Below are positions 1 through 6,568 of a stretch of 11,579 bases of DNA, piece by piece. The DNA comes from Phosphoribacter sp964558825. GTDB lineage: Bacteria; Actinomycetota; Actinomycetes; Actinomycetales; Dermatophilaceae. The translations under genes were made by a program, and so were the position numbers. Below the pieces are notes generated by a model. The model searched no databases. It was not told the origin of the DNA and saw only the letters and a program-made list of their open reading frames with translations. Every line of letters starts with the position of its first letter. Position 1 is the first letter of the stretch. Where the stretch lies: the NCBI GenBank assembly GCA_964558825.1, contig CAZLGB010000108.1, positions 1-11,579 of the forward strand, written 5' to 3'.

Positions 1-702
1 CACCGGCCGGCTCGGGCGGCCGCAGCGGGCGGGACGGCATACGGCGCGGGGGACGCTGCAGACCCCGCGGAGGGGACGGCATACCCCTCGGGGGCGAGCC
101 GACCACCGACCGTGGCGAGCGTGCTGCGCGCGCACCGCCGCGTCCTCACCACCCTGGGGATCGGGGTGCTCGCGGTGGCGGCCGCGCGGTCGGCGCGCAA
201 CGCCATCGTGCCGCTCTGGGCCGAGCGCATTGGGCTCGACCCGACGGCGACGAGCCTCGTCTTCGGGATGTCGGGGGCGGTCGACATGCTGCTCTTCTAC
301 CCCGCCGGGTGGGCCATGGACCGCCTCGGGCGGGTGCACGTCGCCGTGCCCTCGATGCTCGTCCTCGGGCTCGGCATGGCGCTCGTCCCGCTGGCCGGGT
401 CCTTCTGGGGGCTCGTGGCGGTCGCCTGTGTGCTCGGCCTCGGCAACGGCATCGGCGCGGGGATCCTCATGACCCTCGGGGCCGACGCCTCACCGCAGGT
501 CGGGCGGGCTCAGTTCCTCGGCGGTTGGCGGCTCATGGGCGACATCGGCTGGGCAGCCGGGCCGGCCGTCATCAGTGCGGTGACCGCGCTGTCGGGGCTC
601 GGCGCCGCCGCGCTGGTCATGGCTGGGGTGGCGTGGCTGGGGGCGGGGTGGCTGCGGGTATGGGTGCCGCGCTATGACCCAACCCGCCGCCGAGCTGGCT
701 GA
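1..702 (+). CDS. MFS transporter, C-terminal half (5' end outside the window)
   Basis: The frame is open from base 1, so the gene starts upstream; the GTG at 112 is an internal valine rather than a convincing start. Six hydrophobic segments follow a polar Ala/Gly/Pro-rich stretch at 1-111, which fits the central cytoplasmic loop of a 12-helix major facilitator superfamily transporter. The motif GWAMDRLGR, at about 310-335, matches MFS motif A (G-x-x-x-D-R-x-G-R), which recurs in the loop between helices 8 and 9. A glycine-rich helix (LGLGNGIGAGIL) follows, as in drug/H+ antiporter-like members. The likely role is proton-coupled efflux or uptake of a small molecule; the substrate cannot be told. 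The loop carries two CGGCATAC octamers, each encoding Thr-Ala-Tyr. The last 86 bp overlap the convergent acetyltransferase gene. Confidence 0.85.
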   Translation, partial: HRPARAAAAGGTAYGAGDAADPAEGTAYPSGASRPPTVASVLRAHRRVLTTLGIGVLAVAAARSARNAIVPLWAERIGLDPTATSLVFGMSGAVDMLLFYPAGWAMDRLGRVHVAVPSMLVLGLGMALVPLAGSFWGLVAVACVLGLGNGIGAGILMTLGADASPQVGRAQFLGGWRLMGDIGWAAGPAVISAVTALSGLGAAALVMAGVAWLGAGWLRVWVPRYDPTRRRAG

Positions 703-1195
703 GCGGGGCGCCGGTCATCCGCCAGACCGTCCACTCGTCCTGCGGGGCCGCGCCGAGCGAGCGATAGAAGCCGTGCGCCGGGGTGTTCCAGTCGAGCACC
801 CACCACTCGAAGCGCGGATAGCCCCGCTCAACCGCGACGCTCGCGAGCCGCTCGAGCAGCATCCGGCCGAGACCGAGGCCGCGGTGCTCAGGGCGCACGA
901 AGAGGTCCTCCAGCCAGATCCCGTGACGCACCTTCCACGTCGAGAAGGTGACGAACCAGATGGCGATCCCGCCGACCGTCCACGAGGCGGCGGGGTCGTC
1001 AGCCGTGCGCGCGTCGGTGCTCACCTCGGCGACGTGGCACCAGACCTGCGGGTGGTCGCCGAAGAGGTGTCCGCGCAGGTCAGCGACGCTGCCCTCGACC
1101 GCGTCGGGCTCTCGTTCGTATGCCGCGAGCGCCTGGATGAGCTCGTGGATCGCGGCAACATCGGTGGGGACTGCAGGGCGAATCCTCGTCTGCAC
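617..1195 (-). CDS. GNAT-family N-acetyltransferase, SSAT (diamine/thialysine acetyltransferase)-like
   Basis: This 192-residue protein transfers acetyl from acetyl-CoA to an amine. The order of blocks follows spermidine/spermine acetyltransferase: IRPA at the N terminus, a first helix with LAAYE, then FGDHP and HVAEV, then WLEDLFV (94-100). The acetyl-CoA loop RGLGLG is at 105-110, and WNTPA with FY (Tyr144) matches the WNEP and general-acid tyrosine region of SSAT. The substrate may be a polyamine, thialysine or another small amine; sequence alone does not decide. It starts at GTG 1195 behind an excellent AGGAGG five bases upstream. The domain ends near residue 167; the last 25 residues are Gly/Ala/Pro-rich and are encoded where the gene overlaps the transporter, so the tail may be a by-product of that overlap. 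Confidence 0.88.
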   Translation of the reverse strand: MQTRIRPAVPTDVAAIHELIQALAAYEREPDAVEGSVADLRGHLFGDHPQVWCHVAEVSTDARTADDPAASWTVGGIAIWFVTFSTWKVRHGIWLEDLFVRPEHRGLGLGRMLLERLASVAVERGYPRFEWWVLDWNTPAHGFYRSLGAAPQDEWTVWRMTGAPLSQLGGGLGHSAAPIPAATPPPATPPQP

Positions 1196-1200
1196 AGCCG

Positions 1201-1206
1201 CCTCCT
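1201..1206 (-). promoter_or_regulatory. Strong Shine-Dalgarno sequence of the GNAT gene
   Basis: On the minus strand this reads AGGAGG, five bases before the GTG at 1195. It supports that start over other in-frame codons. Confidence 0.8.
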
Positions 1207-1262
1207 AGGGGATCGTGGCAGGCGCGGGGCATAGAGCGGGCCGAGATGAGAGGCTAACGCCC

Positions 1263-1985
1263 GTGACCGAGATGATCGACACGACGGAGATGTATCTGCG
1301 GACCATCCTCGAGCTGGAGGAGGAGGGCATCGTTCCGTTGCGCGCCCGCATCGCCGAGCGGCTCGGTCACTCCGGTCCCACGGTGTCGCAGACGGTTGCC
1401 CGGATGGAGCGCGACGGATTGCTCGCCGTCGTCGGCGACCGCCACCTCGAGCTGTCCGAGCGCGGCCGCCTCGCGGCCACCCGGGTCATGCGCAAGCACC
1501 GGCTCGCCGAGCGGCTGCTCGTCGACGTCCTGGGGCTGGAGTGGGAGCTGGCCCACGAGGAGGCCTGCCGGTGGGAGCACGTCATCAGCGACCACGTCGA
1601 GCGGCGCATCCTCGCCCTGCTGGGTGACACCGGGGAGGCTCCCGAGTCGCCCTATGGCAACCCCATCCCCGGGCTGGCCGAGCTGGATTGGTCGGCGCGC
1701 GACACGCCGGGCTTCCGGGAAGGTGTCCTTTCTCTCGCCGAGGTCGCCCACGCGGTGGGTGAGGCGGGGGTGGTCGTCACGACCCGCCGGATCGGCGAGC
1801 CGGTCCAGGCCGACCACGGCATGCTGGCCCTGCTGACGGCTGCCGGCTTGCTGCCCGGTCGGCATGCATGGATTGCCCTGCGCGCCAACGAGATCGAGGC
1901 CGTCGAGGACGGTGCGGACGGGCGGGAGCCGATCCGCATCCCTGCCGAGGTCGCCGCGCACGTGTTCGTCGCCGACCTCGACTGA
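1263..1985 (+). CDS. dtxR: DtxR/IdeR-family iron-dependent transcriptional repressor
   Basis: A 240-residue Fe(II)-activated repressor of iron uptake genes, binding DNA as metal-loaded dimers. An N-terminal winged helix (1-75, with SGPTVSQTVARMERDGLL) is followed by a dimerisation and metal domain (75-140) and an SH3-like FeoA domain (155-240). With the GTG at 1263 as residue 1, all known DtxR ligands fall at their classical numbers: Met10, His79, Glu83, His98, Cys102, Glu105 and His106. That fixes the start, and GAGAGG at 1248-1253 is a suitable ribosome site. Glu179 and Gln182 match the SH3-domain ligands Glu170/Gln173 with a short insertion. Cys102 favours an iron-type DtxR/IdeR over a manganese MntR. 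It is divergent from the GNAT gene with a 67-bp gap. No convincing 19-bp iron box is visible in the window. Confidence 0.93.
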   Translation: MTEMIDTTEMYLRTILELEEEGIVPLRARIAERLGHSGPTVSQTVARMERDGLLAVVGDRHLELSERGRLAATRVMRKHRLAERLLVDVLGLEWELAHEEACRWEHVISDHVERRILALLGDTGEAPESPYGNPIPGLAELDWSARDTPGFREGVLSLAEVAHAVGEAGVVVTTRRIGEPVQADHGMLALLTAAGLLPGRHAWIALRANEIEAVEDGADGREPIRIPAEVAAHVFVADLD

Positions 1986-2095
1986 GCTCGTCGCGGGGGC
2001 GCTGGGGGCGCTCTTTCCGCCGTGGCGGAGGGGTCTGGAGGGGCACGGCATACGGCCGCGCCTTGACCATTTGGCAGCCGTTCCGTGACCTTGGC

Positions 2096-2124
2096 GTGAC
2101 ATTCGCCGAACCCTTGGGTAGGGT
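2096..2124 (+). promoter_or_regulatory. Sigma-70-type promoter for the riboswitch-hydrolase transcript
   Basis: A -35 element GTGACA (2096-2101) is separated by 17 bases from a -10 element TAGGGT (2119-2124). The predicted transcription start near 2131 lies about 10 bases before the first arm of the riboswitch, which is the expected arrangement. This is a sequence match, not a mapped start. Confidence 0.55.
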
Positions 2125-2140
2125 GGGGCCGCTCGCTCCA

Positions 2141-2352
2141 CTCCAGGGCGAGCCCGTGTCGGACGCCGAGTCCTGCCGCCGACCACGGAACACCGAGCAC
2201 CGCCTGGCAGGAGCGGGGGACCCACTTGCGGACGTCGTGAGACGTCCTTGGGGTGAAGTCCGACTGGCGAGCCACCGGGGGGTGGCCCGACATCGGACCG
2301 GGTGCACACTCCCACCCGAACCCGACAGCTCACCTCGTAGGCGGCCCTGGAG
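2141..2352 (+). promoter_or_regulatory. c-di-AMP riboswitch (ydaO-yuaA class)
   Basis: The leader carries the conserved blocks of this class: GCGGGGGACCCA (2213-2224), TTGGGGTGAAG (2248-2258), and a block at 2316-2343 that includes GAACCCGACAGCT and CTCGTAGGCG. These riboswitches commonly precede cell-wall hydrolase genes in actinobacteria and turn expression down when c-di-AMP is high. The closing stem is visible: CTCCAGGGC (2141-2149) is perfectly complementary to GCCCTGGAG (2344-2352). The 3' arm contains four of the six bases of the Shine-Dalgarno GGAGGA (2349-2354), so the ligand-stabilised stem should block ribosome entry. Class assignment is secure by motif; the translational mechanism is inferred from the pairing. 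Confidence 0.93.
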
Positions 2353-2354
2353 GA
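2349..2354 (+). promoter_or_regulatory. Ribosome binding site inside the riboswitch P1 stem
   Basis: GGAGGA lies six bases before the GTG at 2361 and selects that codon over the upstream in-frame ATG at 2253, which is inside the riboswitch. Its first four bases belong to the closing stem. Confidence 0.8.
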
Positions 2355-2360
2355 TTTATC

Positions 2361-3068
2361 GTGTCCAAGCACGTCGGGCGCCACCGCGCACCGGGCTATT
2401 CCCCGATCAGCGAGCTCTCTTCGATCACCATCTCCGCGGCCAAGCCGGCTGCCAAGGCCACCGCCGTCGTCGCCCTCTCGGGTGGCATGGTCGCGACCAT
2501 GACGATCCCCGCGCAGGCAGCCGTCTCCACCGGCGTCGAGTCCGGCGGCGCGACCATCGACGCTCCTGCTCTCGGCCCGTCGGTCACCGCACCGAGCGTC
2601 ACCCGCACCTATGGGTCGATCGGCTTCAAGAAGAAGCCGGCCGTCAAGACCGTGTCGCGCAGCACGACCCGGACCACCGTCGCCAAGACGACGACCAAGG
2701 CGGCCCCCGTGGTCGCCCCGATCCCCGCGGGCGGCGGCTCGATCATCGCGGCCGCAGCCAGCCTCGTCGGCATCCCCTACCGCTACGGCGGCATGTCGAC
2801 CTCGGGCACCGACTGCTCGGGCTTCACCTCGATGGTCTACAAGCTGGCGCTGGGCATCACGCTGCCGCGCACCGCTGCAGGCCAGCAGGCTGCGGCCACC
2901 AAGGTCTCCAACCCGGTGCCGGGCGACCTCATCTTCTTCGGCTGGCCGGCCTACCACGTCGGCATCTACGCCGGTAACGGCATGCTCTACGACGCCTCGC
3001 ACTCGGGCTCGTGGACGTCGCTGCGCAAGATCTGGACGATGTCCAACGTCTCCTTCGGCCGCATCTGA
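2361..3068 (+). CDS. Secreted NlpC/P60 peptidoglycan hydrolase
   Basis: A 235-residue exported cysteine peptidase expected to cut peptide stems in peptidoglycan. The N terminus is long and basic, with a hydrophobic segment at 33-50 and a probable signal-peptidase site near AQAA (51-54). A Ser/Thr/Lys-rich linker (about 60-120) leads to the C-terminal NlpC/P60 domain (125-235). Catalytic residues are visible: Cys152 in DCSG, His199 in HVGIY, and His214 in ASHSG as the probable third residue. No LysM or SH3 wall-binding domain is present, so anchoring must come from the linker or partners. The start is the GTG at 2361. Expression is controlled by the upstream c-di-AMP riboswitch, linking wall hydrolysis to osmotic and wall-stress signalling. 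Confidence 0.93.
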   Translation: MSKHVGRHRAPGYSPISELSSITISAAKPAAKATAVVALSGGMVATMTIPAQAAVSTGVESGGATIDAPALGPSVTAPSVTRTYGSIGFKKKPAVKTVSRSTTRTTVAKTTTKAAPVVAPIPAGGGSIIAAAASLVGIPYRYGGMSTSGTDCSGFTSMVYKLALGITLPRTAAGQQAAATKVSNPVPGDLIFFGWPAYHVGIYAGNGMLYDASHSGSWTSLRKIWTMSNVSFGRI

Positions 3069-3110
3069 TCGGCTGAGGCTCCACTGACCTCGACTCACGA
3101 CTCGGCCCAG

Positions 3111-3779
3111 GTGTCCACGCTTCACGTGGACGTCTGGGCCGATGTCGTGTGCCCGTGGTGCTACATCGCGGCGGGTCGGCTCGAGGCGGCGGTCACGGCA
3201 TACCAGGCCGAGCACGACTCGGCGCACGTGCTCGTGCGGCATCGGGCCTTCGAGCTCGACCCGGGTATGCCGGCGGGCACGCGGGTGCCGGTCGCGGCAT
3301 ACCTCGGGGAGAAATATGGCGGCGGCGAGGCGGCCGGGCGGGCGATGACCGAGCGGGTCGCGGCGGTGGCCGCGGCCGACGGGCTGGTGCTCGACTTCGG
3401 GCGGGCGGTCAAGACCTCGACCTTCGACGCGCATCGGATGATCGCCCTCGCGCGCGAGCGGGGCGGGGCGCCGGTGGCCGAGGCGCTGCTGCGGCGGACC
3501 TTCGCCGCGCACTTCCATGAGGGGCTGGCCCTCGACGACCACGCTGTCTTGCTGCGGCTGGCGGTCGAGGTGGGGCTGGCCGAGCGCGTCGTCGCTGCCG
3601 CGCTGGCGGGGGAGGACTGTGCCGAGGAGGTGCGCTCGGACGAGGCCGCCGCGCACTCACTCGGGGTGTCGGGCGTGCCCTTTGCCGTCGCGCAGGGGCG
3701 GGTCGCCGTGTCCGGCGCGCAGCCGGTCGAGGTCTTTGTCAGCCTGCTGGAGCAGGCCGCCGCCGCCAACGCCGACTGA
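3111..3779 (+). CDS. DsbA-family (FrnE-like) thiol oxidoreductase
   Basis: A 222-residue thioredoxin-fold protein with a helical insertion. It carries the active site CPWC (Cys14, Cys17) directly after the first strand (LHVDVWADVV), an FDAHR block (105-109) typical of FrnE/DsbA-like enzymes, and the cis-proline loop SGVP (Pro190) opposite the active site. There is no signal peptide, so it acts in the cytoplasm, probably in disulfide exchange or isomerisation under oxidative stress. The GTG start at 3111 places the CPWC motif at the family-typical distance from the N terminus, but no clear Shine-Dalgarno precedes it, so the message may be poorly translated or leaderless. It follows the hydrolase by 42 bp. 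Two CGGCATAC octamers and one on the opposite strand fall inside the gene. Confidence 0.9.
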   Translation: MSTLHVDVWADVVCPWCYIAAGRLEAAVTAYQAEHDSAHVLVRHRAFELDPGMPAGTRVPVAAYLGEKYGGGEAAGRAMTERVAAVAAADGLVLDFGRAVKTSTFDAHRMIALARERGGAPVAEALLRRTFAAHFHEGLALDDHAVLLRLAVEVGLAERVVAAALAGEDCAEEVRSDEAAAHSLGVSGVPFAVAQGRVAVSGAQPVEVFVSLLEQAAAANAD

Positions 3780-3793
3780 GCCTCTGCAACACC

Positions 3794-3834
3794 GCAAGGC
3801 CCCGCGCCCGGGGTTGCCGGGGGCGGGGCCTTGC
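3794..3834 (+). terminator. Strong intrinsic-type hairpin terminator
   Basis: A perfect 12-bp stem pairs GCAAGGCCCCGC (3794-3805) with GCGGGGCCTTGC (3823-3834), and the 17-base loop can pair further through CCCGG/CCGGG. It begins 14 bases after the FrnE-like stop. No U-tract follows, as is common in high-GC actinobacteria. It lies between two converging genes and could stop transcription from both sides. Confidence 0.8.
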
Positions 3835-3926
3835 TGATGGGCCGGGCCGTCGTGCGGCTCGGGGTCGGGGGGTGTGCTGGGGTGCGGCCCCACGTTTCGC
3901 CGCCATGGCGGCCAGACTCGGCGCGG

Positions 3927-4202
3927 TCAGGCGGCGATGAAGCTGCCGCGAGCCGCGTGGGCCAGCTTGGCGTGCAGGATGCGGCGCATCTGCTCGGCCT
4001 CGGGGGACTCGCTGCGGTCGACCGCGGCGAGCAGATCCTCGATCTCGGCCCGGGAGTGGTAGGCGTCGAGCTCGCGCATCATCTTGGCGTATGCCGCGTG
4101 CGCGGCTCGTCGAGCGCGCAGCTCGTCGCGGAGGGAGACCCACAGGCCGGAGAGGCCCGCGGTGGCTCCGGTGGTCGTCGGGGTGTCCTTCGTGGTGTTC
4201 AT
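3927..4202 (-). CDS. Small helical protein of unknown function
   Basis: I do not recognise the family. With the ATG at 4202 the product has 91 residues; in-frame ATGs at 4211 and 4232 are alternatives, and none has a strong Shine-Dalgarno. After a Thr-rich N terminus, the chain is charged and strongly helical, rich in Arg, Ala, Leu and Glu (RDELRARRAAHAAYAKMMRE, then AEIEDLLAAVDR), suggesting a two- or three-helix bundle in the cytoplasm. There is no membrane segment and no cysteine. It is divergent from the LysR-type gene with only about 80 bp between, an arrangement in which the regulator often controls its neighbour. It contains one CGGCATAC octamer in the native codon frame (Ala-Ala-Tyr), arguing that it is resident. 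Confidence 0.6.
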   Translation of the reverse strand: MNTTKDTPTTTGATAGLSGLWVSLRDELRARRAAHAAYAKMMRELDAYHSRAEIEDLLAAVDRSESPEAEQMRRILHAKLAHAARGSFIAA

Positions 4203-4247
4203 GTCATCCATGGTGGCTGGCTGGGCATCCATGCGTCCAATACCGAA

Positions 4248-4272
4248 ATAGCGCTCAATCGATGCACTATCG
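4248..4272. promoter_or_regulatory. Possible operator between the small protein gene and the LysR-type gene
   Basis: The gap between the divergent genes is noticeably richer in A and T than its surroundings. It contains ATAG (4248-4251) facing CTAT (4267-4270), and a nested dyad CGAT-N5-ATCG (4260-4272). Short dyads just upstream of a LysR-type gene are a common place for autoregulatory binding. The assignment rests on position and symmetry only. Confidence 0.3.
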
Positions 4273-4281
4273 TCATGGATC

Positions 4282-5166
4282 ATGGACACCGACGCCTTGC
4301 GGTGGTTTCAGCAGGTCGCCGACGGGGCGACGGTCACCGAGGTGGCCGAGCTGTCGATGATCAGTCAGCCCAAGGTCTCGCGCGGGCTCGCCGCCCTGCA
4401 GGCCGAGGTGGGCGCCCCGCTGCTGGCCAAGTCGGGCCGGCTGCTGCGCCTCACCCATGCCGGGGCGGTCTTCAAGCGCCATGTCGACAGCATCGTCAAC
4501 CGGCTCGACGACGCCCTCGCCGATGTCGACCAGCTCGTCGACCCGGAGCGGGGGACCGTGACCTTGGCTTACGAGCCGACCCTGGGGACCTGGCTGGTGC
4601 CGTCGCTGGTCGGGGGTTTTCGGGCCGCTCACCCGCACGTCGACTTCGATCTTGTCGCCGGTGACGAGCACCTGGCGGAGGTCGACGACTCCCGGGTCGA
4701 CCTCGTCCTCGTGGCGAGTCAGCCGCTCGCATCGAGCATCGAGTGGCGGCGCCTTTTCACCGAGCCGCTCTTCTTGGCCATGCCCCCGGGGCATCCCTTG
4801 GAGGACATCGACACGGTGCGTCTCGCGGATGTGCGCGATGAGCCGTGGGTGTGTTTGCGCGCGGGCGCACGGATGCGACACGCCGTCGAGGAGCTCTGTG
4901 CCGCAGCGGGATTCGAGCCGCGGATCGCCTTCGAGGCCGACGACCTGGCGACCGTCCGAGGCTTCGTCGGAGCCGGGCTGGGCATCTCGCTCGTGCCGGC
5001 GATGGGAGAGGATCCGCTGCCTCGGTCGGACGGCATCGCCCGGCTCGTCGCGATCGCCGACGCCGGCGCCCGCCGCGAGGTGGGGCTGGCCTGGTCACGC
5101 GAACGGCGAATGCTGCCTGCCGCTGGCCTCTTCCGTCGGTGGGTGCTCGACACCGCGACGAGTTGA
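4282..5166 (+). CDS. LysR-family transcriptional regulator
   Basis: A 294-residue DNA-binding regulator of standard family length. The N-terminal winged helix-turn-helix spans about 1-60, with the recognition region around SMISQPKVSRGLAALQAEVG and the LysR signature LLxRxxRxLxLTxAG in degenerate form (LLAKSGRLLRLTHAG). A linker helix (62-85) leads to a periplasmic-binding-protein-like effector domain (about 92-290) with FRAAHPHVDFDLV, DLVLV and GAGLGISLVP as landmarks. The ligand is unknown. No Shine-Dalgarno precedes the ATG at 4282, and an out-of-frame ATG lies just upstream, so translation may be leaderless. It is divergent from the small helical protein gene and converges with the hemerythrin gene across about 100 bp. 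Confidence 0.9.
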   Translation: MDTDALRWFQQVADGATVTEVAELSMISQPKVSRGLAALQAEVGAPLLAKSGRLLRLTHAGAVFKRHVDSIVNRLDDALADVDQLVDPERGTVTLAYEPTLGTWLVPSLVGGFRAAHPHVDFDLVAGDEHLAEVDDSRVDLVLVASQPLASSIEWRRLFTEPLFLAMPPGHPLEDIDTVRLADVRDEPWVCLRAGARMRHAVEELCAAAGFEPRIAFEADDLATVRGFVGAGLGISLVPAMGEDPLPRSDGIARLVAIADAGARREVGLAWSRERRMLPAAGLFRRWVLDTATS

Positions 5167-5184
5167 GCGGGAGCCGCCGGAGCG

Positions 5185-5234
5185 GCACGGCATACCTGCC
5201 GCGGGCGCGGCCGCGCGAAATCAACGAGCCGTGC
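5185..5234. terminator. Possible bidirectional terminator between converging genes
   Basis: GCACGGC (5185-5191) can pair with GCCGTGC (5228-5234), enclosing the perfect palindrome GCGCGGCCGCGC (5205-5216). The element lies between the stops of the LysR-type and hemerythrin genes, where termination is expected. There is no T-tract and the loop is long, so the call is weak. Confidence 0.35.
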
Positions 5235-5267
5235 GCGGTGGGGTGAGCCAGCTCGGCCGGCGACGGG

Positions 5268-5783
5268 TCAGCGGGCCTGGGAGGCGAGCTGGGCGACCTC
5301 CGTGCGGGCGATGGCGAGCACATGGTCGAAGTCGTCGTCATCGGCAAACGGCCCGCCGTCCTGCGTCGCCAGCTCGGCGACGATGTCGAGCGCGCGGCGG
5401 GCCTCGCCGAAGTCCTCGGGAGTGAGGTCGGACTCGAGCAGGTCGTCGTGCTCGTGCTGGTGGTGGCGTCGGATCGCCGTGGACAAGGTCGCGAGCAGCT
5501 GCTCGAAATGGACGCCATCGACGGGCAGCTCGGTCAGTGAGGCGAGGGCGAGGTTGAGGGCTTGGCCCTCGGCGGCGCGATCGGTCGGGTGGGCCAGGTG
5601 CGGGTTGAGGACGGCCTCCTCGACGGCCTCGTGCATGGCCCAGTAACGGACCAACTCGCGCACCCGCACCGGCCGGCAATCCGGCGCGACGTCATAGACG
5701 TCGCGCAGGACGTCGAGCAGGTGCTCGTGCTGGTCGGTCAGCCGGTCCTGCACCGCGTCGATGGTGCTGGTCGTGCGCTCCAT
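5268..5783 (-). CDS. Hemerythrin HHE-domain protein
   Basis: A 171-residue four-helix-bundle protein likely to hold a non-haem di-iron site used in O2, NO or iron sensing or storage. The candidate ligands sit in the expected helical order: His19/His21 (DQHEHLLDVL), His51 with Glu55 (MHEAVEEAVLNPH), His92 (HFEQLL), then His107-His112 (RHHQHEHDD). The C terminus after about residue 120 is acidic (FADDDDFD). The start at ATG 5783 is set by AGGGAGG seven bases upstream; an ATG at 5852 in frame lacks such a site. The protein is soluble with no signal peptide. It stands alone with its own upstream gap of 181 bp, which holds one CGGCATAC octamer. Confidence 0.85.
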   Translation of the reverse strand: MERTTSTIDAVQDRLTDQHEHLLDVLRDVYDVAPDCRPVRVRELVRYWAMHEAVEEAVLNPHLAHPTDRAAEGQALNLALASLTELPVDGVHFEQLLATLSTAIRRHHQHEHDDLLESDLTPEDFGEARRALDIVAELATQDGGPFADDDDFDHVLAIARTEVAQLASQAR

Positions 5784-5790
5784 GTCGTCG

Positions 5791-5797
5791 CCTCCCT
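5791..5797 (-). promoter_or_regulatory. Shine-Dalgarno sequence of the hemerythrin gene
   Basis: The minus strand reads AGGGAGG here, seven bases before the ATG at 5783. This excludes the longer form starting at 5852. Confidence 0.75.
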
Positions 5798-5953
5798 CGG
5801 CAGATCCACATATGCCCTCACGTGCGGCATACCCACCGCGAAGGCGGTCCATGCCGAGCAGCGGCCGCGCTGGTCCTGTCGGCGGGGGTGACCACTGACG
5901 CAGGTCAAGGGAAACGAGTCGCGAGCCCAGGGATGCCCCTGCTCGGCGCCCGA

Positions 5954-5973
5954 CTGCGGTTTGATTACCGCAG
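5954..5973. terminator. Hairpin at the end of the Imm10-like gene
   Basis: CTGCGGT (5954-5960) and ACCGCAG (5967-5973) form a 7-bp stem with a 6-base loop. The stop codon of the minus-strand Imm10-like gene (TAA, 5965-5967) lies within the hairpin, so it may act as a terminator or stabilise the 3' end. No U-tract follows. Confidence 0.4.
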
Positions 5974-6297
5974 CAGGGGTCCGAGGTGTTGTCGAGCGAC
6001 GTCGATGCCCTGGGTCCCGAAGTCGATGTCGACAGAGGTGGGCAACGCGAGCACGCGCGCGGCCTCGCTCGGGAGCTTCAGCGAGAGCGTGGTCCCCGCA
6101 AGGGTGTAGTCCTCCACGCCGCCGTAGGAGGTCGCCTCGCCTCGCACGAGACAGTAGGTGTCCATCCCCAGGCGCTCGTCCTGCTCGTCCGGCACCAAGG
6201 TGCGCTGCACCTCGAGGGTCTCATCACTGTCCGTGTCGTGGATCACGAGGGCGGCGAGATTGAGGTCGGTGTCTTCGACCCAGCCAACGCGAATCAT
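5965..6297 (-). CDS. Imm10-like immunity family protein
   Basis: A 110-residue soluble alpha+beta protein. The central block QRTLVPDEQDERLGMDTYCL (31-50) followed by SYGGVEDY (57-64) resembles, from memory, the Imm10 immunity family of polymorphic toxin systems, where a DEQD...LGMD stretch and a YGG(I/V) element recur. If so, it would bind and neutralise a partner toxin in the cytoplasm. The start at ATG 6297 is set by GAGGA five bases upstream. No toxin domain is recognisable nearby, so it would be an orphan immunity protein or the remnant of a locus. It is divergent from the large beta-rich protein gene across 271 bp. Family assignment is moderate; the protein being real is near certain. 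Confidence 0.65.
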   Translation of the reverse strand: MIRVGWVEDTDLNLAALVIHDTDSDETLEVQRTLVPDEQDERLGMDTYCLVRGEATSYGGVEDYTLAGTTLSLKLPSEAARVLALPTSVDIDFGTQGIDVARQHLGPLLR

Positions 6298-6555
6298 CAC
6301 TGTCCTCAATCCATGCGAGATCGGGTTCCCGTGCACCAACAATCGAGGAAATGACCCTCGGCGTCCTTCCATTCTCTATTGCGGCAGCTGCTTGGCGGGC
6401 GCTCCTCCAGCGTGCCGGGCCGCACCCGGCCGCCCGAGGCGATCGGGCGGAACCGCCGATATCGCCGGTCTGGTTGGGGGACACTCGATCTCGGACCGAC
6501 GCGGACCGCCCATGATCGCCGCGCGGGCCTCGTGGCACAGCAGTACACCCGAGGC

Positions 6556-6561
6556 AGGAGG
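6556..6561 (+). promoter_or_regulatory. Shine-Dalgarno sequence deciding the start of the 678-residue protein
   Basis: AGGAGG lies seven bases before the GTG at 6569. Upstream in-frame starts at 6158 and 6512 have no such site, and the former would overlap the Imm10-like gene. Confidence 0.75.
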
Positions 6562-6568
6562 AGCGGAC

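Noticed and set aside
1248..1260. Possible iron box (GAGGCTAACG) before the DtxR gene, and a similar CTAGGGCTAACC near 8904
   Set aside because: Both match only part of the 19-bp palindromic consensus and lack the second half-site.
2253..2360. Upstream ATG giving the NlpC/P60 protein 36 extra residues
   Set aside because: It lies inside the riboswitch fold without a ribosome site; the GTG at 2361 has a well-placed GGAGGA.
1254..3656. An 800-codon open frame on the minus strand
   Set aside because: It runs antisense through the DtxR, riboswitch, hydrolase and FrnE-like features, is low-complexity Arg/Gly/Asp-rich, and arises from the GC bias of the opposite strand.
5826..5836. GGGTAT on the minus strand as a stress-sigma -10 for the hemerythrin gene
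   Set aside because: No GTTT-like -35 lies about 14 bases upstream, and the bases belong to a CGGCATAC octamer found throughout the window.
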